Assembly: GCF_041435095.1 (NCBI RefSeq) | Contig: NZ_CP108025.1 | Span: forward strand, 6,324,001 to 6,388,000 | Reading direction: 5' to 3' | DNA from: Kitasatospora sp. NBC_00315 | GTDB lineage: Bacteria; Actinomycetota; Actinomycetes; Streptomycetales; Streptomycetaceae | DNA: 64,000 bases | Shown: positions 35,840 through 44,090 of the stretch, in pieces | How positions within the stretch are numbered: position 1 is the first letter of the stretch | Layout of the letters: every line of letters starts with the position of its first letter | Program-made: the position numbers and the translations under genes | Notes under the pieces: generated by a model | Told to the model about the DNA's origin: nothing | Databases searched by the model: none | The model's input: the letters and a program-made list of their open reading frames with translations, nothing else

Positions 35840-36754
35840 TCAACTCCGCGTGGCCCGGGGGCAGCCCGCGCACCGCTGCTCCGGGCGGACGGTGTAGAGC
35901 AGGCAGCAGCCGGCCCGGTCCCGGGTCCGGGACGATCCCGTCGCGGCGCATCCCGGATCCGCGCTCGCCCCGGCCCGTCCGGCGCTCGCCGCCCGAAATC
36001 CGGCCCCCCCGACGAACGGGCCGGTCGCCGCCGGGGGCGGTGGCAGCAGCCGGGCGAGGGCGGCCACCGCGCGCTCCTCCTCGCCGAGTCGGGTGGCGAC
36101 CTGCCAGAGGCCCTCGACCACCGCGTCCGTGGCGCAGGCCCAGAGGGTGCGCGGGCCGCGCCGCAGCTCCGGGCGGAAGGCCGCCAGCACGGGCGACAGG
36201 TGCTCGGCCAGCGCCCGGAGGAGCTCACCGCGCAGCGCCGCCGCGTCGGCCACCACCCGGGCACCCGGCAGGCCGGCCGCCGGATCGTCCGGCAGGCAGG
36301 AGAAACCCGCCGGATCGGCGGTCAGCTCACCGGTCCGGCGGCGGATCGAGACCGCCTCGGCCGCCAGTCGCGGCACCCGGCGCTCCCAGAGCCAGGGCAG
36401 GGTGAACAGCAGTCCGGCCGGCCAGCAGTAGCGGTGCAGGCAGAAGCCGGCCGCGACGTCGGGGCGCAGCGGCCGTCCGTAGCGCTCCAGGCCCTGGCGG
36501 GCGTCGAAGGCGATCAGCTCCCGCACCGCCGCCCGGTCGGCCAGCAGGTCGGCGCCGCTGATCCAGCCGTCGCCGGTGCGGGGCGCGCCGCCGTGCACGC
36601 GCACCCCCGGAAATGCCTCGGTGAGCCGGGCGTACCCGAAGATGCGGGGCGCGCCGGCCAGGTGAAGCGCCGGGGTGTTCGCGCCCGGTCCCGCGCCCGG
36701 GGGCCGGGCGGTGCGGACCGGCGGCGGGCAGGGGCTTGCGCTGCTCACGGTCAT
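35840..36754 (-). CDS. FhuF-like siderophore-iron reductase
   Basis: A 304-residue protein resembling FhuF-type ferric iron reductases, which release iron from siderophores in the cytoplasm. The diagnostic C-terminal [2Fe-2S] cysteine pattern C-C-x10-C-x2-C is present in CCLLYTVRPEQRCAGCPR. The middle part (HRYCWPAGLLFTLPWLWERRVPRL) fits the family. A good DmdR-type iron box lies 83 bp upstream, so expression should rise under iron limitation. ATG 36754 has no strong ribosome-binding site, and the frame is open to 36805. Confidence 0.82.
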   Translation of the reverse strand: MTVSSASPCPPPVRTARPPGAGPGANTPALHLAGAPRIFGYARLTEAFPGVRVHGGAPRTGDGWISGADLLADRAAVRELIAFDARQGLERYGRPLRPDVAAGFCLHRYCWPAGLLFTLPWLWERRVPRLAAEAVSIRRRTGELTADPAGFSCLPDDPAAGLPGARVVADAAALRGELLRALAEHLSPVLAAFRPELRRGPRTLWACATDAVVEGLWQVATRLGEEERAVAALARLLPPPPAATGPFVGGAGFRAASAGRAGASADPGCAATGSSRTRDRAGCCLLYTVRPEQRCAGCPRATRS

Positions 36755-36836
36755 GGCGGGGCCCCATCGGGTCGACCGGAGCTCGCGGAGCCCGGGAAAC
36801 GGCAAGGCGACCTGGCCGGAGTACTGCTCCCTCCGG

Positions 36837-36855
36837 CCAGGTTAGGCTCACCTTA
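36837..36855 (-). promoter_or_regulatory. Iron box (DmdR/IdeR-type)
   Basis: CCAGGTTAGGCTCACCTTA matches the streptomycete iron box TTAGGTTAGGCTCACCTAA at 16 of 19 positions. It sits upstream of the FhuF-like gene and overlaps the stop codon of the preceding gene. DmdR1 with ferrous iron would repress from here. Confidence 0.82.
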
Positions 36856-37692
36856 GCTGATGGCGCCACCCGCTTCCTGTCCGATGCGTCCGTCCGGGGG
36901 AGCGCCCGCTGCGGGCAGCGCGCTGAGCTGCCGGGCGAGCCAGACCGGGACGCCCCCGAGCGCCTGCACCAGCCGGGAGGCCTCGGACCGCATCCGGGCC
37001 GCCTCGGTCGGCGTCGAGACCTCGGCGAGCGCGGCCAGCGCGGGCGCCACCCCGACCGTGAACCCGAGCTGCTCGCGCAGGCGCAGGGAGGACGTGAAGC
37101 CCTCCTGCGCCCGGGCGGTGTCCCCGCTCGCCAACGCCAGTGCCGCCAGGTGCCGCCAGGTGTAGGAGCAGAGCAGGTCGTCCCCGCGCTCCTGTGCGCC
37201 CTCGTGCGCCCGTCGATACGCGATCCAGGCCGCCGTCCGGTCCCGCAGCAGGTTCTCCGCCACCAGCCCGCGACGGAAGTCCAGTAACGGGCGACCGGGA
37301 GCGTCGGGCGGCAGGAGCGCCGAGGTGCGGCCGAGCGCGGCCTGCGCCTCGTCCAGCCGGTCGCGCGGGCCCAGCACGCTGGCGACGTAGGCCAGGAAGC
37401 CGCGCGCGCAGGACGCCGCCGCACGCTGTTCCGTGGTGGACACGCCGGCCTCCGCCAGCCGCAGGGCCTGCTCGGCCTGCTGCCAGTGCGACGCGGTGAA
37501 CAAGCACTGTTCGATGAGGAGTTCGGCCATTCCGAGGGCTGCCGTGGGATCGTGTTCGGCGGCCGGGCGCAACAGCTCCGCGGCCTCCTGCCAGCAGGCC
37601 CGTGACCGCAGCCGCCACACGGTGTCCCGTGGTTCCTCCGGAGCCCGCCCCCGCTTGTCCCAGCCCTCCAGGGCCGTTCCGTGCTCCGACAA
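36853..37692 (-). CDS. Helical-repeat (TPR-like) protein
   Basis: A 279-residue, Ala/Leu/Glu/Arg-rich protein that looks like a row of helix pairs: AAELLRPAAEHDPTAALGMAELL, WQQAEQALRLAEAG, LDEAQAALGRTSALLPP and ARAQEGFTSSLRLREQLG have the spacing of tetratricopeptide repeats. It has no signal peptide. TTG 37692 is chosen as start because AAGGAGG lies five bases upstream; the frame is open to 37743. Its function is unknown; a protein-protein scaffold is plausible. The stop overlaps the iron box of the FhuF-like gene. Confidence 0.68.
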   Translation of the reverse strand: MSEHGTALEGWDKRGRAPEEPRDTVWRLRSRACWQEAAELLRPAAEHDPTAALGMAELLIEQCLFTASHWQQAEQALRLAEAGVSTTEQRAAASCARGFLAYVASVLGPRDRLDEAQAALGRTSALLPPDAPGRPLLDFRRGLVAENLLRDRTAAWIAYRRAHEGAQERGDDLLCSYTWRHLAALALASGDTARAQEGFTSSLRLREQLGFTVGVAPALAALAEVSTPTEAARMRSEASRLVQALGGVPVWLARQLSALPAAGAPPDGRIGQEAGGAIS

Positions 37693-37886
37693 CGCCACCT
37701 CCTTGTGTGCGCCATCCAGCAATCGGGACTGCTGTGGCCGCAATTCAACACGGGGGTGAGCTTGTGCACCAGATCACGAGCGCGACTGTTTTGAACCCGC
37801 CGCCGCCGGGCGAGCGCCCGAGCGCCCCGCCGTGGCCCCGCGGCGGACGGCTCGTCAGCTGGGCCGGCGGCGGGTCGCGGGGCAGG

Positions 37887-38741
37887 TCAGGATGTCCAGC
37901 CGGTCTCCACCAACGACTCCGCCGCGCCGTTCGCCGGCTGCGGGACACCCGCCTGGTCGACGCTGAACAGGGCCACCAGAAGCTGCTCGCCGCGGACCGT
38001 CGCCTGGTGCGAGTAGCCGGACATGGTGAACATCGCGGCCGCCATCTCCTCCGCGTGCAGGGTCTGCAGCCACAGGCACTCGACCGACTTCACATCGGCC
38101 GGCTCCGTCCAGGTGTCCACCTGGGCGACCATCCGGCGGCCGAGCAGGGTGACCCCGTCACGCTCCTGGGCCTCGGAGAGCTCCAACTCGCCGAACCCCA
38201 GCCACTCCAGGTACCTGGCCGCGGTGAACACCGCGTCCTGCGAGGTGCGCACCGGCTGGGGCAGGAACGGCGAGCGGTGCTTGCGGTGCCCCCGCGGCGG
38301 GACGGCCGGTGCGGTGGGCGGCGCCTGCGCCGGGGTGGCGCCGTACGGGCGGTCGGCCTGCGGCCGGGTGCTCTGCGGGCCGGTGCCGGCGGCGGGCGCG
38401 CCGCCGTGCAGACGGCTCGCCCGGTCCACCGGCAGCCGGACGGTGGCGCCGCAGTTGCAGGTGAACTCCGGCTGCGGCCACTGGTCCGAGCGGCCGCAGT
38501 GCGGGCAGCGCATGCTCAGCCAGGAGTCCTCCCAGGAGCGGAACCGCACCTGGACCGGCACCCCGCCGCGCAGCAGCGGCACCTTCAGCGCCGCCCCGCA
38601 CGGACAGGGCAGGGACGGCGGCTCGTACAGGTGCTCGCGGCGGCACGCCGGACAGCGGATCGGCCTCGCCCCGCCACCGCCCTGGCCGGGCTGGGACGGA
38701 TCGCGCCCGGTGAAGTCGTCGGGCAGTGACAGTCCGGACAC
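37887..38741 (-). CDS. Zinc-ribbon protein with degenerate Mrr-like nuclease domain
   Basis: A 284-residue protein. The N-terminal half carries paired zinc-ribbon motifs (IRCPACRREH...PCPCGA and MRCPHCGRSDQW...CNCGA, about residues 25-105). After a Pro-rich linker, the C-terminal ~125 residues resemble the Mrr-type restriction-endonuclease fold (AARYLEWLGF...GVTLLGRRMVAQVDTW...MFTMSGYSHQA...LLVALF). The usual Asp (GVD) and Lys (QVK) of the active site appear to be Thr and Asp (GVT, QVD), so catalysis is doubtful. GTG 38741 with GGACGG upstream is the likely start; the frame extends far further. Confidence 0.68.
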   Translation of the reverse strand: MSGLSLPDDFTGRDPSQPGQGGGGARPIRCPACRREHLYEPPSLPCPCGAALKVPLLRGGVPVQVRFRSWEDSWLSMRCPHCGRSDQWPQPEFTCNCGATVRLPVDRASRLHGGAPAAGTGPQSTRPQADRPYGATPAQAPPTAPAVPPRGHRKHRSPFLPQPVRTSQDAVFTAARYLEWLGFGELELSEAQERDGVTLLGRRMVAQVDTWTEPADVKSVECLWLQTLHAEEMAAAMFTMSGYSHQATVRGEQLLVALFSVDQAGVPQPANGAAESLVETGWTS

Positions 38742-39120
38742 GGCGGGCACCGTCCGTTTCGGTTCGGCATTGCGGTGCCCCCGGGCGGGCCCGGGGGACG
38801 GACGACTCCATGCTCCCCGATCGGCACCGGGCGCGGCGCTGATTGCGGCAATCATCAGGGAGAGATCAGGGGTGTACGCGCGATCGCGTACGCGGGGCGG
38901 AGGAGGCCCGGCGATCCGGCTCGTCCCCCTGGGGGAGCGCCGGGGAGCGGCAGGAGGGGGCGCAAGGGGCGCACGGGGGCGCACATGGAGTGTGCCGCGC
39001 CTGCCACCCCGGCCGCGCGCCCCGGTGAAGCCGTGCGGTTTCCTGTTATCCCCCCGGCCGACCAGGGTCTCCGAGGTGCTGGGTGTCGGGTGCCGGGTTT
39101 CGGAGCAGTGAGGACAGCGG
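38742..39120. other. Intergenic region, 379 bp
   Basis: Divergent spacer between the Mrr-like gene and the sigma-CAP fusion gene. GAGGA at 39108-39112 is the ribosome-binding site of the latter. The stretch GGTTTCCTGTTATCC near 39037-39052 is the most promoter-like, but I cannot assign an ECF-type motif. Confidence 0.4.
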
Positions 39121-40818
39121 ATGCGGGTGGGCAGGGGATTCGGTGCGGCGGCTGCGGCGGTCGACGGCGGGGCGGTCGGTACGGAGGCGACCGGTGGCGC
39201 GGTGACCGGTGACACGGTGACGGGCGGCGCGCCGACCGATGCGGACGCGACCGGTCCGGCGGTGGTCGCCGCCGCGCAGGCCGGGGACGAGGCGGCCCGG
39301 GAGCGCCTGGCCGCCGCGTACCTGCCGCTGGTCTACAACGTGGTCGGCCGGGCGATGGACGGTCACCCCGACGTGGACGACGTGGTCCAGGAGACCATGC
39401 TCCGGGTGTGCGGCCGGCTCGACGGGCTCCGCGACCCGTCCTCGTTCCGCTCCTGGCTGGTCGCCGTCGCCATGAACGAGGTCCGCCGGCGCTGGGCGGC
39501 CCGGCAGCAGGCGGCGGTCCCCGGCCTGGACGGCGCCGAACGGACTCCGGACCCGGCGGCGGACTTCGTGGACCTGACCATCCTGCGGCTCGGGCTCTCC
39601 GGGCAGCGCCGCGAGGTCGCCGAGGCGACCCGCTGGCTGGACGACCGGGACCGCGACCTGCTCTCGCTCTGGTGGCTGGAGACCGCCGGCGAGCTGACCC
39701 GCGCCGATCTGGCCTCGGCCCTCGACCTCTCGCCGCAGCACACCGCCGTACGGGTGCAGCGGATGCGGGAGCAGCTGGAGAGCGCCCGGGTGGTGGTCCG
39801 CGCGCTCGCCGCCGTGCCGCGCTGCGCCGAACTGGCCGACCTCGCCGCGCCCTGGGACGGCCGCCCGGCGGCACTGTGGCGCAAGCGGATCGCCCGTCAC
39901 GCCCGAGGCTGCCCGGCCTGCTCGGGTCACCGGCGCGGCCTGATGCCGGCCGAGGGACTGCTGGCGGGCCTCGGCCTGCTGCCCGCCCCGCAGCACCTCG
40001 GCGGCGCCCACCTCGCGGCGCTGCCCGCCGCCTGGCAGGTCCCGGCCCCCGGCGGCGCCGGGACGAACGGTGCGGGTACGGGTGCGGGTACGGGCGGCGG
40101 AGCGGGTGCCCGGGGCCCGGCCCCGACCGGTGGCGCGTCATCAGGCCCGACCGGGCCGCGCACCCGGCGGGGACGGACCGGTGGACGGCGTACGGGGCGC
40201 CTGGTCGCGCTGGCGGCCGGGGTGCTGGCCCTCTCGGCGGCGGTGCCGGCGGTGCTGCACGCGGGCCCGGACGCCCCGCCGGCCGCACCCCCGCCCGCCC
40301 CGGCGTCCCCGCCCACGGCCACCCCGACGGCCCCGGTGGCCGCCTCACCCCTCCCGTCGCCCCCGCCGGCGCCGCCGACCGTCGCACCGGTGCCGCCCAC
40401 CGCCACGGCCGCCGTCAGCACGACCGCGGCCCCGAGGAGCACGGAGCAGCAGGTGACCGACCTGATCAACACCGCCCGGGCGGGCCACGGCTGCGGGGCG
40501 CTGCGGATCGATCCCCGGCTGCACGTCGCGGCCCAGAAGCACTCCGAGGACATGGCGGCGCGTCACTACTACGACCACGTGACCCCCGAGGGGACCCACG
40601 CCGACAGCCGGATCACCGCGGCGGGCTACCGCTGGAGCCTGTGGGGCGAGAACCTGGACCGCGGCCGGAAGGGCCCCGCCCAGCTGGTGGACGCCTGGAC
40701 GGACGGGGCGATCCACCAGGAGAACATGCTGGACTGCCGGTTCACCGGCGTGGGCCTGGGCTCGGCGGCCGGGCCCGACGGCACCCTGTGGACGCTCGAC
40801 CTCGCGGCGCCGCGCTGA
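39121..40818 (+). CDS. ECF sigma factor fused to zinc finger, membrane span and CAP domain
   Basis: A 565-residue multidomain protein. Residues ~45-125 are sigma region 2 (AAYLPLVYNVVGRAMDGHPDVDDVVQETM) and ~165-225 region 4 (DLASALDLSPQHTAVRVQRMREQL). Next is an anti-sigma-type zinc finger: His260, Cys264 and Cys267 (HARGCPAC), with Cys235 as a possible fourth ligand. A Gly/Ala linker leads to one membrane span (361-380), a Pro/Thr/Ala-rich extracytoplasmic stalk (~382-438) and a CAP/SCP domain (~440-565; DMAARHYYDHVTPEG, GYRWSLWGENL). Sigma factor, anti-sigma motif and possible sensor thus share one chain. Activation might need release or rearrangement. ATG 39121 has GAGGA upstream. Confidence 0.88.
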   Translation: MRVGRGFGAAAAAVDGGAVGTEATGGAVTGDTVTGGAPTDADATGPAVVAAAQAGDEAARERLAAAYLPLVYNVVGRAMDGHPDVDDVVQETMLRVCGRLDGLRDPSSFRSWLVAVAMNEVRRRWAARQQAAVPGLDGAERTPDPAADFVDLTILRLGLSGQRREVAEATRWLDDRDRDLLSLWWLETAGELTRADLASALDLSPQHTAVRVQRMREQLESARVVVRALAAVPRCAELADLAAPWDGRPAALWRKRIARHARGCPACSGHRRGLMPAEGLLAGLGLLPAPQHLGGAHLAALPAAWQVPAPGGAGTNGAGTGAGTGGGAGARGPAPTGGASSGPTGPRTRRGRTGGRRTGRLVALAAGVLALSAAVPAVLHAGPDAPPAAPPPAPASPPTATPTAPVAASPLPSPPPAPPTVAPVPPTATAAVSTTAAPRSTEQQVTDLINTARAGHGCGALRIDPRLHVAAQKHSEDMAARHYYDHVTPEGTHADSRITAAGYRWSLWGENLDRGRKGPAQLVDAWTDGAIHQENMLDCRFTGVGLGSAAGPDGTLWTLDLAAPR

Positions 40819-40826
40819 GTCGGACC

Positions 40827-40856
40827 GGCGGGCGGCCAGGGGAGCCGGTGGCCGCC
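40827..40856. terminator. Hairpin terminator between sigma-CAP and CAP genes
   Basis: A 10-bp stem (CGGGCGGCCA at 40827-40836 with 40847-40856) and a 10-base loop lie nine bases after the sigma-CAP stop, between convergent genes. Confidence 0.6.
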
Positions 40857-40913
40857 CGGCCGGCCGACGGGGGGGTGCCGGGCCGGGCGGGGCGGTCGTC
40901 GGGCGGGGCGGTC

Positions 40914-41768
40914 TCAGCCCGCGGTGGCGAACACCTGCGTCCACCACGGTCCGCCGGCGCCGAGCGTGACGCCGACACCGATCTCCCGGAAGTCGCAGTC
41001 GAGGATGTTGGCGCGATGGCCCGGACTGTTCATCCAGGCCGTCATCACCGCCGCCGGGTCCTGCTGGCCCTGGGCGATGTTCTCGCCCCAGCGGCTCCAG
41101 CGGTAGCCCGCCGCGGTGATCCGGCTGTCGGCGTGGTGCCCCTCCGGGTCGGCGTGGTCGAAGTAGTGACGCGCCGCCATGTCGTCGGAGTGCGCCTGCG
41201 CGGCCGACTGCAGGGCCGGGTTCACCGTCAGTGGCGCGCAGCCCTGCTTGGCCCGCTCCTCGTTGACCAGCTCGGCGACCCGGCCGACGAACCGGCCCGC
41301 CGCGGTGGCGCCGGCCGGCGTGTCCGAGCCGGCGGCGGGCACGGCGTGGGGGGCCGCGGCCGGACTCCTCGGCGGGGTCGTGGCGGTGGGCGCGGTCGTG
41401 GCGGGGGTCGCGCGGGCGGCGGCGGTGGCCGTCGCCGCTCCGTCCGGGGCGGCCGTGCCGCGGCCATCTCCCGGGACGGCGGCCGGTGAGGCCGTGGTCG
41501 TGGCCGCGGGCGGCTGCGCCGGCTGCCCGGACGGCGCGGGGAGGGCGGCGTCGGGAACGGGCCGGTCGGGGAGGGTGAGCGCGGCGGGCCGGGCGTCGTC
41601 GGCGCCGGGCGCTCCGGCCGTCAGGAACCAGCCGCCGGTGGTACCGAGGGCCACCGACCCCGCGATCACCCCCAGCACACGGCGGGCCGCCCGCGGCTTC
41701 CTCCGGTGACCGCGCCTGCGGTGCCGGGCCGCGGGGGCGTGACCGCTCTCGGGATGCTGGGGGTTCAT
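40914..41768 (-). CDS. Membrane-anchored CAP (SCP) domain protein
   Basis: A 284-residue protein with a very basic cytoplasmic N-terminus, one membrane span or signal anchor (~31-50), an Ala/Pro/Thr-rich stalk (~55-155) and a CAP domain (~157-284). The domain has the canonical elements LVNEERAKQGCAPL, HSDDMAARHYFDH, GYRWSRWGENIA and AWMNSPGHRANILDCDFREIG. Bacterial CAP proteins are extracellular with largely unknown roles. It shares long identical stretches (DMAARHY, ADSRITAAGYRWS) with the CAP domain of the convergent sigma fusion, so the two are paralogous. GAGGACG precedes ATG 41768. Confidence 0.9.
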   Translation of the reverse strand: MNPQHPESGHAPAARHRRRGHRRKPRAARRVLGVIAGSVALGTTGGWFLTAGAPGADDARPAALTLPDRPVPDAALPAPSGQPAQPPAATTTASPAAVPGDGRGTAAPDGAATATAAARATPATTAPTATTPPRSPAAAPHAVPAAGSDTPAGATAAGRFVGRVAELVNEERAKQGCAPLTVNPALQSAAQAHSDDMAARHYFDHADPEGHHADSRITAAGYRWSRWGENIAQGQQDPAAVMTAWMNSPGHRANILDCDFREIGVGVTLGAGGPWWTQVFATAG

Positions 41769-41843
41769 ACGGGTACGTCCTCTGCCGTCAGGTGTCGTGC
41801 CTACACCTGGGAGACCGCCGAGCGGGCACCCCGACAACAGAAA

Positions 41844-41864
41844 ACCGATCACCGATCACCGATC
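41844..41864. repeat. Heptad tandem repeat ACCGATC x3
   Basis: Three exact 7-bp units upstream of the CAP gene, related in sequence to the GACCACC heptads at 24405-24439. Confidence 0.8.
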
Positions 41865-41883
41865 ACCGGCGAATGCCGGTCGT

Positions 41884-41965
41884 CCGCCCGGGCCGACCGC
41901 CGCAGTTCCGCCCGGGCCGACCGCCGCAGTCCCGCCCGGGCCGACCGCCGCAGTCCCGCCCGGGG
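41884..41965. repeat. 24-bp tandem repeat, 3.4 copies
   Basis: Units 41884-41907, 41908-41931 and 41932-41955 (consensus CCGCCCGGGCCGACCGCCGC then AGTC) plus ten bases of a fourth. They fill the gap between the MobA-like stop and the CAP gene promoter region and are non-coding. Each unit can form a small GC hairpin. Confidence 0.85.
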
Positions 41966-41969
41966 TCCG

Positions 41970-42581
41970 CTACCCGTCCGCCGTCCAGCGGGCCAGGTCC
42001 GCCGGGGTGTCGAGGTCGTCCGGGACGGCCACGTCGCCGCACTCCACCAGGGCGACCTCCGCCGCGTGCGCACCGAGCAGCGCGCGGGCGCCGGCGTCGC
42101 CGGTGGCTCCGGCGGCGGCCTCGGCGAAGTAGCGGGCGCCGATCAGCACCGGGTGTCCGCGCCGCCCCTGGTAGGCGGCGGCCGCGAGCAGCGCGCCGGC
42201 CCGGTGGGCGGCCAGCAGCCGGGCGACGGCGGCGGGGCTCACCCCGGGGGTGTCCACCAGCATGACCAGGACGGCCGGGGTGCCGGGTGCCAGTGCGGCC
42301 AGGCCGACCCGCAGTGAGGAGCCCATGCCGCTCTCCCAGTCGGGATTGTCGACCAGTCGGCAGTCCGCCAGCCGGGCCCGCGTCCGGACCTGCTCGCGTG
42401 CGGCGCCCAGCACCACGGTCACCGGCCCGCAGCCGCCCTCCCGGACCACCTCCGCCGCGTGCTCGACCAGCGGACGGCCCCGGTACGGGATCAGGGCCTT
42501 CGGCCGCCCGCCGAGCCGCCGCCCGCCCCCGGCGGCCAGGACCAGCGCGGCGACGCCCGGCTGTTGATGCCGATCTTCCAT
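41970..42581 (-). CDS. MobA-like nucleotidyltransferase (molybdenum cofactor)
   Basis: A 203-residue NTP-transferase-domain protein of the MobA/MocA group, likely to add CMP or GMP to molybdopterin. The nucleotide-binding signature LVLAAGGGRRLGGRPKAL is at ~13-30, the VDTPGVSP acidic motif at ~108-115, and GRRGHPVLIG at ~145. It diverges from moaA, which makes the cofactor precursor, supporting a molybdenum role. Cytidylyltransferase (MocA-like) is more likely than guanylyltransferase because of the RRGHPV pattern, but this is uncertain. ATG 42581 has no clear ribosome-binding site. Confidence 0.85.
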   Translation of the reverse strand: MEDRHQQPGVAALVLAAGGGRRLGGRPKALIPYRGRPLVEHAAEVVREGGCGPVTVVLGAAREQVRTRARLADCRLVDNPDWESGMGSSLRVGLAALAPGTPAVLVMLVDTPGVSPAAVARLLAAHRAGALLAAAAYQGRRGHPVLIGARYFAEAAAGATGDAGARALLGAHAAEVALVECGDVAVPDDLDTPADLARWTADG

Positions 42582-42710
42582 GCGACCAGCTTGCCGGGCG
42601 CCGCCGGGACCCGCAGTTGGACGAATGCACAACACGATCCCGCAGGTCGTGGCGGCGCACCGGCTCTTCCGCCGCTGGATTCTGTCGCGAACCGAGCCTG
42701 TACTTGGTCG

Positions 42711-43796
42711 ATGGACACCGCACCTCCCCCGCTGGTCGACCGCTTCGGCCGGGTCCACACCGACCTGCGGGTATCCCTGACCGACCGCTGCAATCTGCGC
42801 TGCACCTACTGCATGCCGGCCGAGGGCCTCAACTGGCTGCCCAAGGCGGAGGTGCTCGGCGACGACGAGGTGGTCCGGCTGGTGCGGATCGCGGTACGGC
42901 GCCTCGGCATCACCTCGGTCCGGCTCACCGGCGGCGAACCACTGCTCCGGCGCGGTCTGCCCGACCTGATCGCCCGGCTCACCGCCCTGGGCCCGGTCGC
43001 CGCGGACCGGGCCGCCCCGGACCGGGAGCACGAGGACCGGGAGCACGAGGGCGGGCGACAGGCGGGCCGGGGGGCGTCCGGCCCGGAGATCTCCCTCACC
43101 ACCAACGGCATCGGTCTGGCCCGTACCGCCACCGCGCTGAAGGCGGCGGGGCTGCACCGCGTCAACGTCAGCCTCGACACCCTGCGGGCCGATCGCTACA
43201 CGGAGATCACCCGTCGTGACCGGATCACGGACGTCTTCGCCGGCCTCGCGGCCGCGCACGCCGCCGGGTTGGCGCCGGTCAAGATCAACGCTGTGCCGGT
43301 CCGGGGCGTCAACGACGACGAGATCCTCGACCTGGTCGAGTTCGCGGCGGACCACGGCTACCGGATGCGCTTCATCGAGTCGATGCCGTTGGACGCCCAG
43401 GGCGCCTGGGACCGCAGCACGATGATCACCGCCGACGAACTGCTGGAGATCCTCGGGGCCCGCTGGCAACTGGTCCCGGTCGGGCGGCACGGCAACGCGC
43501 CCGCCGAGGAGTGGCGGATCGCCGGTACCGACACCGTGATCGGCGTCATCGCCTCGGTGACCCGCCCGTTCTGCGGCGGCTGCGACCGGGTCCGGCTCAC
43601 CGCCGACGGTCAGCTCCGCAACTGCCTGTTCGCCACCACCGAGTCCGACCTGCGGGCCCTGCTGCGCGGCGGCGCCGACGACGCCGCGATCGAGGCGGCC
43701 TGGCGCCGGACCATCGCCCGCAAGGGCCCGGGACACGACATCGACTCCGCGGACTTCGTCCAGCCGGATCGTCCGATGTCCGCGATCGGCGGCTGA
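42711..43796 (+). CDS. moaA: GTP 3',8-cyclase MoaA
   Basis: Radical SAM enzyme of 361 residues that with MoaC makes cyclic pyranopterin from GTP, the first step of molybdenum cofactor synthesis. It shows the N-terminal cluster motif CNLRCTYC (~24-31), LTGGEPLLRRGL, the C-terminal cluster motif CGGCDRVRLTADGQLRNC and the functional C-terminal GG. Between LTALG and EISLTTNG lies a low-complexity insertion of about 35 residues (DREHEDREHEGGRQAGRG), not usual in MoaA. The frame is open from 42459, but ATG 42711 gives the conserved N-terminus. No ribosome-binding site is visible. Confidence 0.92.
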   Translation: MDTAPPPLVDRFGRVHTDLRVSLTDRCNLRCTYCMPAEGLNWLPKAEVLGDDEVVRLVRIAVRRLGITSVRLTGGEPLLRRGLPDLIARLTALGPVAADRAAPDREHEDREHEGGRQAGRGASGPEISLTTNGIGLARTATALKAAGLHRVNVSLDTLRADRYTEITRRDRITDVFAGLAAAHAAGLAPVKINAVPVRGVNDDEILDLVEFAADHGYRMRFIESMPLDAQGAWDRSTMITADELLEILGARWQLVPVGRHGNAPAEEWRIAGTDTVIGVIASVTRPFCGGCDRVRLTADGQLRNCLFATTESDLRALLRGGADDAAIEAAWRRTIARKGPGHDIDSADFVQPDRPMSAIGG

Positions 43797-44090
43797 GCAC
43801 CCGGCGCCGGGGCGTCCCGGCGCCCGCCGGCGCCGGTCCCGACGGCGGCTGCGCGGCCGGACCATGGCGGGCCGTCAGCCGGGGCGGGGCCGGCCGGCCG
43901 GGGGCGGGTCGGCCGGTTGCGGGGGTGCGACGGCCCGCGCGTCGCCCGGGCCGGCCCGGGACCGGCGCACGCCCGCCCGGAATGTGAGCTTCGACATGCT
44001 CCCCCGCGCCCGAGCCGCGGCCACTTGACCCGGGGTGAGACGGCTGCTCTGCTGGTGCGCCGTCACCTGCCCACCACTCCGGGAGCCCCC
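43797..44090. other. Intergenic region, 294 bp
   Basis: Spacer between moaA and the HNH nuclease gene, same strand. GGGAG before GTG 44091 is the ribosome-binding site of the latter. Nothing else recognised. Confidence 0.4.
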
